Assembly (NCBI GenBank): GCA_963792675.1
Contig: CAWBWT010000002.1
Span: 3,782,001-3,846,000 of the forward strand
From: JBBROS01 sp963792675
GTDB taxonomy: Bacteria > Pseudomonadota > Alphaproteobacteria > Acetobacterales > Acetobacteraceae
Direction of reading: 5' to 3'
Length of the DNA stretch: 64,000 nt
This document shows, in pieces, positions 55,064-63,987 of this stretch. Under the pieces are notes generated by a model. That model saw only the letters and a list, made by a program, of their open reading frames with translations, made no database searches and had not been told where the DNA came from. Numbering within the stretch: the stretch's first letter is position 1; every line of letters begins with the position of its first letter. Both the position numbers and the translations under genes were made by a program.

Positions 55064-55888
55064 ATGCTTAAGTCGATGTCCGACGACCCGCTGAAGCTGA
55101 CCCCCGTGCGCGTGATCCTCATTCACGGTGCCGAGGAGGGCGCGCGGTCGATCGCCGATCACCTGGACCGGTCCGGTTTCGAGGTGGCGGTGGCCCATAC
55201 CGGGACGCAGGGGGTCGGCCTGTTCCGGACCTTCCGGCCCGACGTGGCGGTGCTCGACCTCGAGATCGCCGACGTCAACGGTTTCGACCTGATCGCCTGG
55301 TTCGACCAGCGCCCCTGCGGCGTGATCGCCTTGAGCGCCGCCGCCGAGGAATCGGACCGCATCCTGGCGCTCGAACTCGGCGCCGACGATTTCGTCGTCA
55401 AGCCGCCGGCGCCGCGCGAGTTGGTCGCCCGCATACGCGCCGTCCACCGCCGGGTGTCCCGCCGGGCGGACGGGCGGCGCGCGCTCCCCGCACAGGACAT
55501 GCTCATGGTCGGCCCGGTTTGCGTGAACCTCACCGTCCGCGCGGTGACGACGCCCGACAATCGGCGCCTGCCGGTCACGGCGGCGGAGTTCACCGTCCTG
55601 GAAACCTTGGCGATGTCGCAAGGCCGGGTGGTGTCGCGCGACGTGCTGTCGCAGGCGGCGCTGCGCCGGCCGTGGCAACCCGATGACCGCGCCGTCGACC
55701 AGCTCGTCTTCGCCCTGCGCCAGAAGCTGCCGCCTGACGAGAACGGCACCTCCCTGATCCAGACCGTACGCGGCGGCGGATACCGGTTGCGCACGCCCGA
55801 CCTGCTGCCGCCCGGTGCCGCCCGGTCCGCGCACCCGGCGCCCGGCCGGCCAGCCTGGTTCGAGCCGGCGCTGCTGGCCGAGCGCTGA
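55064..55888 (+). CDS. Orphan OmpR-family response regulator
   Basis: 274 residues. Receiver domain 15-130 with phospho-acceptor Asp in AVLDLEIADVNGFDL (about 64) and Lys in DDFVVKPPAP. The acidic pair normally at the start of beta-1 is replaced by HGAEEG, so Mg binding may be unusual. Winged-helix DNA-binding domain from about 150 (LTAAEFTVLETLAMSQGRVVSRDVL type; VDQLVFALRQKL; IQTVRGGGYRL). No histidine kinase gene is adjacent. It may regulate the decarboxylase immediately downstream. Confidence 0.88.
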   Translation: MLKSMSDDPLKLTPVRVILIHGAEEGARSIADHLDRSGFEVAVAHTGTQGVGLFRTFRPDVAVLDLEIADVNGFDLIAWFDQRPCGVIALSAAAEESDRILALELGADDFVVKPPAPRELVARIRAVHRRVSRRADGRRALPAQDMLMVGPVCVNLTVRAVTTPDNRRLPVTAAEFTVLETLAMSQGRVVSRDVLSQAALRRPWQPDDRAVDQLVFALRQKLPPDENGTSLIQTVRGGGYRLRTPDLLPPGAARSAHPAPGRPAWFEPALLAER

Positions 55889-55990
55889 TCGCAGCGCACC
55901 GTCACGCGACGGGCTGGCGTTCCGCCACTTCAGGCTTGGCGCACCCGGACGAACCGGCCATGGTCCAGCCGGCTTGGGCGAGGGAGCGGC

Positions 55991-58348
55991 ATGGAATACG
56001 AGCGACGGTTCAAGTTCCTGGTCTGCGCTCCGTCGTTCAACCCGAACGACCTCGATTGGGGCCGGCTGCAGGCGATCGTCGCCGAAATCGAACGGCTCGG
56101 CTTCTCCGTCGTGGTCGCCCGCAGCACCGACGACGCCGAGCTCGCCATCCAGACCGACGCTGCCATCGGCTGCATGGTAGTCGATTGGGGCAAGCGGGGC
56201 ATGCTCAGCAAGCCGGCCGGGCTGATCGCCACAGTCCGCAAGCGCGGGCTCGAGCTTCCGGTCCTCATTCTCCTCCGTCGCAAGCGGCTCGAGGACATCC
56301 CGGTCGAGGTGCTGAACCACGTGGACGGCACCATCTTCCTGTCGGAGGAAACGCCCGAGTTCGTCGCCCGCAACCTCGCCAGCCGGCTGCGCAACTACGC
56401 CGCCACGCTCAAGACCCCGTTCTTCGGCGCCCTGGTGGACTACGCCGAGGAAGGCAACCAGCTCTGGACCTGCCCCGGCCATAACGGCGGCATCTTCTAC
56501 AACCGCAGCGCCATCGGCCGCATCTTCACCGAGCACCTCGGCCCCGCCATCTTCCGCGACGACCTCGACAACTCCGTGCTCGACCTCGGCGACCTCCTGA
56601 CCCATGAGGGCCCGGCGCTCGAGGCGCAAAAGGCCGCCGCCCGCATTTTCGGCGCTGAGCGCACCTATTTCGTGCTGAACGGCACCTCGGCGTCCAACAA
56701 GATGGTGCTCGGCGCCATCGTCGGCGACGGCGACCTGGTACTGTTCGACCGCAACAACCACAAGGCCGCGCATCACGGCGCGCTGCTGCTGGCCGGCGGC
56801 ATCCCCGTCTACCTGCCGACCGACCGCAACACCTACGGCATGGTCGGCCCGCTCGACTACGCCGCCCTCGACGAGGACCGGTTGCGCGCGGCAATCCGCG
56901 CCAACCCGCTGGTGCAGGACCCCGAAGCCTGGACCCGGCCGCGCCCGTTCCGCGTCGCCGTGATCGAGCAGTGCACCTATGACGGCACGATCTACGACGC
57001 GACCATGATCCTGGGGAAGCTCGGCCACCTCTGCGACTACATCCTGTTCGACGAGGCCTGGGCCGGCTTCGCCAAGTTCCACCCGCTGTTCCGCCGCCGC
57101 TTCGCGATGGGCCTCACCCCGCTCGACGCCGAGGCGCCGGGCATCATCGCCACCCAATCCACCCACAAGCAGCTCGCGAGCTTCAGCCAGGCGTCGCAGA
57201 TCCACGTCCGCGACAACCACATCAAGGGCCAGGAGCGCCGCGTCGAGCACCGCCGCTTCAACGAAAGCGTGCTGATGCACGCCAGCACCTCGCCGTTCTA
57301 CCCGCTTTTCGCCTCGCTCGACGTCGGCGCCCACATGATGAAGGGCCGGTCCGGCGAGGTGCTATGGGACGACACGATCCGGCTCGGGATCGAGATGCGC
57401 AAGAAACTCCGCCTCGTGAAGCGTGAGTACGAGCAGACCGAGACCGAGCCTGCCCGCCGCTGGTTCTTCGACCCGTTCGTGCCGCATACCGTGTCCTGGC
57501 AGCCGGCCGACGCGGCCGCCGCCCGCGCCACGCCTTGGGAGGACGTGCCCACCGACGACCTCGCCAGCAACCCGGCGTTCTGGGCCATGGCGGGCAACGA
57601 CGCGTGGCACGGCTTCCACGACGTGCCGTCCGGCTTCGCGATGACCGACCCCAACAAGCTCACGCTGCTGATGCCGGGCTTCGACCGCGCCACCGGCGCC
57701 TACGAGGACCATGGCGTCCCGGCGCCGCTGCTGGCCGAATACCTGCGGGAAAACCGCATCGTCTGCGAAAAGAACGACCTGCACAGCATCCTGTTCCTGC
57801 TCACCCCGGGGGTGGAAAGCAGCAAGGCCGGCACGCTGCTGAGCTGGCTCGTGACCTTCAAGCGGCTGCACGACGAGAACGCCCGGCTGCAGGACGTCGT
57901 CCCCGAATTCGTCCGCCGCCGGCCGGAGCGCTACGGCCGCCTCGGCCTGCATGATCTCTGCGGGCAGATGCACCGCTTCTACCGCGACGCCGGGATCAGC
58001 CGGCTGCAGCGCGAGCAGTTCCAGGCCGACCACTTGCCGGACTTGGCGATGACGCCGCACGACGCCGGACGCATGCTGGTGCGCAACAAGGTCGATTTCG
58101 TGCCCATCAGCCAAGTCGAGGGCCGGATCGCCGCGACCTTGATGCTGGTCTACCCGCCGGGCATCGCGACCATCATCCCGGGCGAGCGTCTCGGCGGCCG
58201 CGCGACCCCGATGATCGATTACCTGCTCGCGTTCGAGCGGGCCGAGAACACCTTCCCGGGCCTCGGCACCGAGATCCAGGGCGTTTACCGGCAACGGGGA
58301 ACGGATGGCGTGATCCGGTTCTACACCTATGTCGTGCGTGAGCGCTGA
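55991..58348 (+). CDS. Ornithine/lysine/arginine decarboxylase, fold type I PLP enzyme
   Basis: 785 residues. An N-terminal wing domain (about 1-130) with an altered receiver-like fold is followed by the PLP domain. Conserved stretches are WTCPGHNGGIFYNRSAIG, SASNKMVLGAIVGDGDLVLFDRNNHKA (in part) and the PLP-Lys in STHKQLASFSQASQIHV near residue 393. The C-terminal domain contains ERLGGRATPMIDYLLAFE. It decarboxylates a basic amino acid, giving acid resistance or polyamine supply. Substrate (Arg, Lys or Orn) cannot be read. No antiporter gene adjoins it. Confidence 0.94.
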   Translation: MEYERRFKFLVCAPSFNPNDLDWGRLQAIVAEIERLGFSVVVARSTDDAELAIQTDAAIGCMVVDWGKRGMLSKPAGLIATVRKRGLELPVLILLRRKRLEDIPVEVLNHVDGTIFLSEETPEFVARNLASRLRNYAATLKTPFFGALVDYAEEGNQLWTCPGHNGGIFYNRSAIGRIFTEHLGPAIFRDDLDNSVLDLGDLLTHEGPALEAQKAAARIFGAERTYFVLNGTSASNKMVLGAIVGDGDLVLFDRNNHKAAHHGALLLAGGIPVYLPTDRNTYGMVGPLDYAALDEDRLRAAIRANPLVQDPEAWTRPRPFRVAVIEQCTYDGTIYDATMILGKLGHLCDYILFDEAWAGFAKFHPLFRRRFAMGLTPLDAEAPGIIATQSTHKQLASFSQASQIHVRDNHIKGQERRVEHRRFNESVLMHASTSPFYPLFASLDVGAHMMKGRSGEVLWDDTIRLGIEMRKKLRLVKREYEQTETEPARRWFFDPFVPHTVSWQPADAAAARATPWEDVPTDDLASNPAFWAMAGNDAWHGFHDVPSGFAMTDPNKLTLLMPGFDRATGAYEDHGVPAPLLAEYLRENRIVCEKNDLHSILFLLTPGVESSKAGTLLSWLVTFKRLHDENARLQDVVPEFVRRRPERYGRLGLHDLCGQMHRFYRDAGISRLQREQFQADHLPDLAMTPHDAGRMLVRNKVDFVPISQVEGRIAATLMLVYPPGIATIIPGERLGGRATPMIDYLLAFERAENTFPGLGTEIQGVYRQRGTDGVIRFYTYVVRER

Positions 58349-58361
58349 TCGAGGAAACCCC

Positions 58362-58928
58362 ATGTCCGGCTTCTCCCAATCCACCGCTGCCCCGAACGAC
58401 GTCGGCGGCAGCTACGACGCGGTTGCCAAAGCGTTCCACTGGACGATCGTGCTGCTGCTTGTGGTCCAGTTCCTGACCAAGTTGATCCCGACCAGCTGGG
58501 CCGGGGAAGACGCCCTCAACGCCTGGCACGTCGCAGTCGGGCCTAGCATCCTGGTGTTGATGGTGCTGCGGCTGCTGTGGCGCCTGACCCACCGGCCGCC
58601 ACCGCCGCCTGCCGACCTGTCGCCCGCCTTGCGCCTGTTGTCGCGGGCGAACCACTGGGCGTTCTACGGCCTGCTGATCGTACTGCCGTTGTTTGGCTGG
58701 GCGTCGGCGTCCGGCTACGGCGTGACGCCGTATGTGTTCGGCGTCATCCCGCTTCCGGCCCTGATCGCTGCCGACAAGGCCCGCGCCGAGGCGATGGGCC
58801 AGATCCACGGCGTGCTCGCACTGGCCTTGCTGGTGGTAATCGTCCTGCATGTGGCGGGGGCGTTGTACCACCTGCTGGTCAAGCGCGACGGGGTGGTGGG
58901 GCGGATGCTGCCCGGCGGCGGCGTGTAG
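58362..58928 (+). CDS. Cytochrome b561 family protein
   Basis: 188 residues, four membrane spans. Haem-ligand His candidates are in AKAFHWTIVLLLVVQFL, LNAWHVAVGPSILVLM, SRANHWAFYGLLIVLPLFGW and MGQIHGVLALALLVVIVLHV. It is a diheme b-type membrane cytochrome, probably passing quinol electrons, possibly superoxide:ubiquinone oxidoreductase-like. Thirteen bases after the decarboxylase stop, so possibly cotranscribed. A terminator hairpin follows four bases after its stop. Confidence 0.92.
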   Translation: MSGFSQSTAAPNDVGGSYDAVAKAFHWTIVLLLVVQFLTKLIPTSWAGEDALNAWHVAVGPSILVLMVLRLLWRLTHRPPPPPADLSPALRLLSRANHWAFYGLLIVLPLFGWASASGYGVTPYVFGVIPLPALIAADKARAEAMGQIHGVLALALLVVIVLHVAGALYHLLVKRDGVVGRMLPGGGV

Positions 58929-58931
58929 CAT

Positions 58932-58965
58932 CGCGACACCGCCCCGGCCACGGGGCGGCGTCGCG
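58932..58965. terminator. Hairpin between convergent b561 and MHS genes
   Basis: CGCGAC pairs with GTCGCG, then CCGCCCC pairs with GGGGCGG inside one A/C mismatch; loop of six. It fills the 42 bases between two converging genes. No T-run follows on either side, so it may act as a bidirectional intrinsic or Rho-assisted terminator. Confidence 0.7.
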
Positions 58966-58970
58966 TCCAG

Positions 58971-60374
58971 TCAGCTGCCGGCCAGGGCCGGCCTGGTCAA
59001 AGCCTCGGCCCGCTGACGGTCGTAGTCGGACTTGTCGACCGGGATCGCATCGCGCACGCCGAGGTCGCCGAGCCGGAGCCGGTAGGTTTCCCGCGCACTC
59101 CAGGCCGCCCCGGCCGCGAGCACCGTGACCGCGAAGGTGATCGAACCGATGATCACAGGCACGTCCACCGAGCCCGGCGGGGCCACGGTGGCGAACAGCG
59201 CGGGCAGCAGCGCCGTGATCGTGGTCCCGGTGTTCTGCGAGATCGCCATCGCCGAGACCCGGGTGCGGGTCTGGAACAGCTCCGGGTAGAAGCTCGGGAA
59301 CACCGCGTTGTAGCCCTGGTACACAACGCCCCACATCAGCAGCGAGAACACGATGGCGAGCGGCACGCTGTGGATGCTGATCGCCCAGAGGTAGGCAAAC
59401 GACAGCAGCCCCGACCCGAGCGCGCCGACGACCACCGGAATGCGCCGGCCGATCCGGTCCGACAGGTTGCCGACATAGGGGATCACCAGCACCGCCAGGA
59501 TGTTGCCCAGCACCGGGATCCACAGATAGACGTCCTTGGCGAAGCCGATCCCATACGCCGGCTGCACCGCATAGGCGGCCCCGAACACCGTCGCCACCAC
59601 CGGGATCACGTTCATCAGCGCCATGCAGACGACGCGCAGCATGTCGGGCCAGCTCAGCTTGAACGCCTGCACGATCGGCGCCTTCGGCACCTGTCCGCCG
59701 GCGTCCTCGGCGGAAAAGGCCGGCGTCTCGTCCACCTCGCGGCGGATGATGTAGCCGGCAATGATGACAACGATGCTCAACAGGAACGGGACCCGCCAGC
59801 CCCACGAGTTGAACGCATCGGCCGGCATGAAGCGGGCCAGCGGCAGGAACACCGCCGCGGCCAGGATCTGCCCGGCCTGCACGCCCTGCAGGGTGAAGCT
59901 GGCGAAGAAGCCGCGGCGGCCGAACGGCGCATGCTCAAGGATCATCGACGAGGCGCCGGAGATCTCCCCCGCGACGGCAAACCCCTGAATCAGCCTCAGC
60001 GCGACCAGCAGCGCCGGAGCGAGCACGCCGACCTGCGCATAGGTCGGCAGCAACCCGACCGCCATGGTGGAGAACCCCATCAGGAACATGCAGACCAGCA
60101 GCACCTGCTTGCGGCCATGGGTGTCGCCGAGATGGCCGAGCACAAAGGCGCCGATCGGTCGCGCGACGTAACCCACGCCGTAGGTCGCGAGCGAGGCGAT
60201 AATGGCGATCGCCGGATCGGTCGAGGGAAAGAAGATCTGCGGGAACACCAGCGACGCCGCCGTCGCATAGATGAAGAAGTCGTAGTATTCGAGCGCCGAG
60301 CCGATCCAGCCGCTCGCCGCGGCCTTCTTCGACTGGCTGCGTCCGTGACCCTCAGGTGCTATGGACCCGTTCAT
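58971..60374 (-). CDS. MFS metabolite:H+ symporter (MHS/ShiA-ProP type)
   Basis: 467 residues, 12 spans. MHS marks: GSALEYYDFFIYATAASLVFP, GYVARPIGAFVLGHLGDTHGRK (loop 2-3 motif), ALRLIQGFAVAGEISGAS. ATG 60374 with AGGGAGGAAC upstream. Divergent from the TetR-P450 pair across 234 bases; the TetR operator lies about 115 bases upstream of this start, so it may be co-regulated. The substrate is probably an organic acid or aromatic compound. Confidence 0.93.
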   Translation of the reverse strand: MNGSIAPEGHGRSQSKKAAASGWIGSALEYYDFFIYATAASLVFPQIFFPSTDPAIAIIASLATYGVGYVARPIGAFVLGHLGDTHGRKQVLLVCMFLMGFSTMAVGLLPTYAQVGVLAPALLVALRLIQGFAVAGEISGASSMILEHAPFGRRGFFASFTLQGVQAGQILAAAVFLPLARFMPADAFNSWGWRVPFLLSIVVIIAGYIIRREVDETPAFSAEDAGGQVPKAPIVQAFKLSWPDMLRVVCMALMNVIPVVATVFGAAYAVQPAYGIGFAKDVYLWIPVLGNILAVLVIPYVGNLSDRIGRRIPVVVGALGSGLLSFAYLWAISIHSVPLAIVFSLLMWGVVYQGYNAVFPSFYPELFQTRTRVSAMAISQNTGTTITALLPALFATVAPPGSVDVPVIIGSITFAVTVLAAGAAWSARETYRLRLGDLGVRDAIPVDKSDYDRQRAEALTRPALAGS

Positions 60375-60457
60375 CTTTGTTCCTCCCTGGTTGCATTTTT
60401 TGTCAAGCTAGTCGTTGCCAGCCACAGTCGTCCTGCTCAACCCAGCCCGCTTGGCCC

Positions 60458-60486
60458 TCGACACGCCGACGGCGGAGCCTTATACT
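60458..60486 (+). promoter_or_regulatory. Sigma-70-type promoter for TetR-P450 genes
   Basis: -35 TCGACA (60458-60463), a 17-base spacer and -10 TATACT (60481-60486). Transcription would start near 60493, inside the TetR palindrome, leaving an untranslated leader of about 115 bases before the ATG at 60609. Confidence 0.7.
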
Positions 60487-60500
60487 ACCTACCGGTAGGT
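60487..60500. promoter_or_regulatory. Probable TetR operator
   Basis: A perfect 14-base palindrome, ACCTACCGGTAGGT, directly after the -10 hexamer. Its position over the start point predicts repression by blocking RNA polymerase. It matches the CTACCGGTAG core common in TetR-family sites. The nearby tetR gene is the obvious source of the repressor. Confidence 0.75.
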
Positions 60501-60608
60501 TTGGAACAGCGATATGACGTCGCTCATGTGATTTCTGCCCGTGACGGACGCAGCCGTGCCTGACGGCCTGCATGCTACGATGCCGCACTGCCCCCGCCTC
60601 CTGCTCGG

Positions 60609-61292
60609 ATGCCCCCTTTGCTGGACAATCCCAACCTTGCACCGCCCTCTGCGCCGCGCCCGAAGGCCCATGACGCCAAGCGGACCCGCGACAGCATTCT
60701 TGCCGCAGCGCAGACCATCTTCGCCGACAAGGGCTACAGCGGCGCTAACGTAAGCGACATCGTCGCCTCGGCGAAAACCACCAAGCCGATGGTCTATTAC
60801 CATTTCGGCAGCAAGGAGGGCCTGTTCGCCGCCGTGTTGGAACAGGTCTACGCCGGGATGCGCGATTTCGAGCAATCGTTGCAGCTCGACGCGCTTGCTC
60901 CGGCCGATGCCATGCGCCGGCTGGTGGAGGTGTCGTTCGACTACCACGCCGCCCATCCCGAATGGATCCGGCTGATCGCCATCGCCAACATCCACGACGC
61001 CAAGCACATCGCCTCGTCGCTGACGATCGCGTCCAAGAACTCGGCCATCCTCGATATCACCCGAGCCTTGCTGGCGCGTGGCGCCGAGCAGGGCACGTTC
61101 CGCGGCGACGTCGATCCGCTGCACCTGCATATGCTGATCGTGTCGCTCTGCTTTTACCGGGTCTCGAACCGCCACACCTGGCGTATCATCTTTCAGCGCG
61201 ACCTCAGCACCCCGGGCGAGGCGGCGATGCTCCGATCCATGTTGACCGAAGCCGTGCTGGCCTACTTGCGACCGAACGGATCTGTGACTTAG
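60609..61292 (+). CDS. TetR-family transcriptional regulator
   Basis: 227 residues. HTH at about 25-70: RDSILAAAQTIFADKGYSG, SDIVASAKTTKPMVYYHFGSKEGLF (in part). The C-terminal domain resembles the TetR_C_7/AcrR-like type found with aromatic or CoA metabolism (EWIRLIAIANIHDAKHI). ATG 60609. The P450 gene starts 26 bases after its stop, so both are likely transcribed from the promoter at 60458-60486. Confidence 0.93.
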   Translation: MPPLLDNPNLAPPSAPRPKAHDAKRTRDSILAAAQTIFADKGYSGANVSDIVASAKTTKPMVYYHFGSKEGLFAAVLEQVYAGMRDFEQSLQLDALAPADAMRRLVEVSFDYHAAHPEWIRLIAIANIHDAKHIASSLTIASKNSAILDITRALLARGAEQGTFRGDVDPLHLHMLIVSLCFYRVSNRHTWRIIFQRDLSTPGEAAMLRSMLTEAVLAYLRPNGSVT

Positions 61293-61318
61293 CGACCGCT
61301 CACCCCATCTGAGCAACC

Positions 61319-62693
61319 ATGTCAGGCATGCTCGTCGACCCCGCCCCGCTGCCGCGTCCACCGGTCGTCAACCGCGTGCGCTCCCAGCTCGAAGCCTACC
61401 TCGTGCTGCGCCGCAACCCGCTCGAGATCTGGGGCGAGGCCGCCTACCAGGAGGGCGTGCTGCCGGGGCGCTTTCTCGGCCGCGACCAGGTGCTGCTGAA
61501 CGATCCCGACGCGATCCGCCACGTCCTCGTCGACAACTACGAAAACTATGGCCGCGCCGTCGGCGGCAAGCGCGTGCTGCAGCCGGTGCTCGGCGAGGGC
61601 CTGTTGATGGCCCAAGGCAAGGCCTGGCGGCACCAGCGGCGCACGATCGCGCCCGCGCTGGCCCCGCGCACCCTGCCGATGCTCGCCCGGCATGTCGTCG
61701 CGGCCGCGGAAACGACCGAGCGGGAGCTTGCGGCGCTCGGCAGCGAGCCGGTCGAGCTGCTGCCGCATCTGCAGCATCTAGCGCTGGCGATCGCCGGGCA
61801 GTCGATGTTCTCGATCGAGACCGCAAGCTTCGGCCCGGCGTTGCGCGCGCTCGTCACGCGCTACGCCCGCTACGCACGCCCGGACGTGTTCGACCTGCTG
61901 CTGCCGCTTTCGATGCGCAGCCCGGCGGACCGCGCCCGCGCCAGGTTCCGGCGCGATTGGCTGGCGATGTTCGACGCGGTGATCGACGCCCGCGAGCAAC
62001 GGCCGGCCGCGCCTGACGACGCGCCGCGCGACCTGTTCGACCTGCTCAAGGCGGCGCGCGATCCGGACACCGGCCAAGGCTTCGACCGCGCCGGCCTGCG
62101 CGACGAGGTCGCGACCATGATCCTGGCCGGGCATGAAACCACCGCGGTGACGCTATTCTGGTCATGCTGGCTAGCGGCGCGGCTGCCCGAGCATGCCGAC
62201 CGCATCGCCGCCGAGGCGGCGCCGCTCGACTTGTCGCCCGGCCACGCCGCTGCGGCGGTGCGCGCCCTGCCCTACACCCGCGCCTTCATCGACGAGGCGA
62301 TCCGGCATTACCCGCCGGCGTTCATGATCGTGCGCCAAGCCTTGGCTGCCGACACCGTTGCCGGGCATCCGATCAGAGCCGGGCACGGTCGTCAGCATCG
62401 CTCCTTGGGTGCTGCACCGGCATCGTGCCTACTGGGATCGGCCCGAAATGTTCGACCCGGCCCGGTTCCTGCCCGGCGCCCCGCCGCCGCCGCGCTACGC
62501 CTACATGCCGTTCGGCGCCGGCCCCCGCATCTGCGTCGGCGCTCAGTTCGCCCTGACCGAAGCCGTCATCGTCCTAGCCCGCCTGCTGCGGCAATTCCGG
62601 CTTCGCTTCTCGGGCACCGGCGCGGTCATGCCGCTCGCCGTCGTCACCACCCAGCCGGACCGCCCGGTCCGTTTCGTCCTGGAGCGGCGGTAG
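61319..62693 (+). CDS. Cytochrome P450 (one frameshift)
   Basis: About 457 residues. C-helix WRHQRR; I-helix MILAGHETTAVTLFWS with the oxygen-activating Thr pair; K-helix E-x-x-R in DEAIRHYPP; then an extra A near 62375 breaks the frame; after removing it, IEPGTVVSIAPWVLHRH and PEMFDPARFLPG are followed by the haem loop PFGAGPRICVGAQFA with the Cys ligand. No ferredoxin or reductase gene is adjacent. Likely substrate is a lipid or hydrophobic compound. Coupled to the tetR gene upstream. Confidence 0.9.
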
Positions 62694-62696
62694 CGG

Positions 62697-62718
62697 TCCC
62701 GGGCCGCGCGGCCCGGGA
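62697..62718. terminator. Perfect GC-rich palindrome, convergent terminator
   Basis: A 22-base perfect palindrome, TCCCGGGCCGCGCGGCCCGGGA, four bases after the P450 stop and 31 before the phasin stop. A very stable stem for transcripts from both sides; a short T-rich patch (AGTTGGTT) follows on the plus strand. Confidence 0.75.
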
Positions 62719-62749
62719 GTTGGTTCGCCTGTTCCGCTCAGCGCCCCGC

Positions 62750-63286
62750 TTAGCGCCCCGCAGTCCCCTGGGCGGCGAGCTTCTTCACCTCGTCCAAGGC
62801 TTCGGTGAACCGCTTGTTGAGCGTCTCGATCGCCTCGCCATTCGCCCGCTGGATCAGGTCGGCCAGTTCACGGATATGCGCCACCGCCCGCTCGTAAGCG
62901 ACCTTCAGCATCTCCGCCTGCCGCGCCGCCTTCGCTTGCGGGCTTTCCGGACTAGACAGCTCGCGCATGCTTTCCGTCATCTCGGACATGGTCTGCTGCA
63001 TAATTTCCATGTGTCGCTTGGCGACCGCCTGCGCGCCCTCGAGCGCGACCCGATTGGCCGCCGACAGCGCCTCCATGTTGCGGCGCTGCGCGTTGAGGAA
63101 CACGTCCATCCCGCCCATCCCCGGCATCTTCATCTCGGCGAACAACTTGGAGAAGTCGGCCATGCCCGACATGCCCTTCTCCATCATCGAACGTCCCATC
63201 TGCTGCGCCGTCTCCGCGCCCGACTTCATGCTCGCGGCCGTGTCCGTCATCGCGTTCTTGGCCTGGTCCACCGGGGTATCGGACAT
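62750..63286 (-). CDS. Phasin-family protein
   Basis: 178 residues, helical, with Met and Ala abundant. FSKLFAEMKMPGMGGMDVFL is followed by the phasin core (NAQRRNMEALSAANRVALEGAQ; in part) and a coiled C-terminal half rich in Ala-Lys and Glu. Phasins coat polyhydroxyalkanoate granules. ATG 63286 with AGGAGAG upstream. It lies directly downstream of the COQ9-like regulator, with overlapping ends. Implies PHA storage. Confidence 0.93.
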   Translation of the reverse strand: MSDTPVDQAKNAMTDTAASMKSGAETAQQMGRSMMEKGMSGMADFSKLFAEMKMPGMGGMDVFLNAQRRNMEALSAANRVALEGAQAVAKRHMEIMQQTMSEMTESMRELSSPESPQAKAARQAEMLKVAYERAVAHIRELADLIQRANGEAIETLNKRFTEALDEVKKLAAQGTAGR

Positions 63287-63987
63287 GCATCTCTCCTGCT
63301 GTGTTCAAATTGGACGAATGCTATAGCACGGCCGGCCCGTCCGGCGCATCGGCCGCCGCACTCGCCGGGAAGGATCGGCAACGGCTCCGCCGCGGGCGTG
63401 AACGGCTCTGCCGCGGGCGCCGGCCGGCGGCCCGGCACCATGTCCTCCGCCTGCACCGCGCGGTCAAGCGCCCGGTCCACGGCCGCCATCGTCGCCGAAA
63501 GGTCGGCGCTCTCATCCTTTTCCCAGGCCCGCAAGGCGTAGGCCCAGACGAACCCCAACCCTTGCACCCGCAGCGTGCCCACGACGCCGTCGGTCGGGAT
63601 CGTCGCCGCATCGAGCATCCAGCGCATGCTGCGCAGCGTCGCATTCCACAGCAGGACGGCGAGGCCCGGATCGGTGCGCAACGCGTCCATCAGCGCCAGC
63701 ACACCGGATCGGTGCGCTTGGAGGGCGTCGAACCGTGCCATGATCAGGTCGAACAGCTTATCCCGCGGGGTGCCGGTGGCCGGCGCCGCGGCGAGCACCT
63801 CCTGGTCGGCGATCACGCCGAACCGCAGCAGCACCGCCGTCTTGCCGGGGAACCGCGCCCGCAGCCGGGCCAGGTCGAGCCCAGCTTCCTGGGCGGCTCC
63901 GACCAGGTTGGCCGACCGCCACCCCACCAGCCCGGCCTGGCCGAACACTGCCGCAACAACCGCCTTGTCGAATTCGTTGGTGTCCAT
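63247..63987 (-). CDS. COQ9-like TetR-family protein, C-terminus uncertain
   Basis: About 246 residues to the stop at 63247. The N-terminal HTH is degenerate (AVVAAVFGQAGLVGWRSANLVGAAQ) and the following domain is COQ9/TetR-like (LLWNATLRSMRWMLDAATI; LGFVWAYALRAWEKDES). As it stands the end runs 40 bases into the phasin start. One indel near 63370 would instead end it at 63321 with PDGPAVL, more natural. ATG 63987; GTG 63996 also possible near the window edge. Likely a lipid-binding or PHA-related regulator. Confidence 0.75.
   Translation of the reverse strand: MDTNEFDKAVVAAVFGQAGLVGWRSANLVGAAQEAGLDLARLRARFPGKTAVLLRFGVIADQEVLAAAPATGTPRDKLFDLIMARFDALQAHRSGVLALMDALRTDPGLAVLLWNATLRSMRWMLDAATIPTDGVVGTLRVQGLGFVWAYALRAWEKDESADLSATMAAVDRALDRAVQAEDMVPGRRPAPAAEPFTPAAEPLPILPGECGGRCAGRAGRAIAFVQFEHSRRDACPIPRWTRPRTR

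Noticed and set aside
55889..55990. speF-type riboswitch before the decarboxylase
   Set aside because: No extended conserved structure recognised, and that element belongs to a different decarboxylase family.
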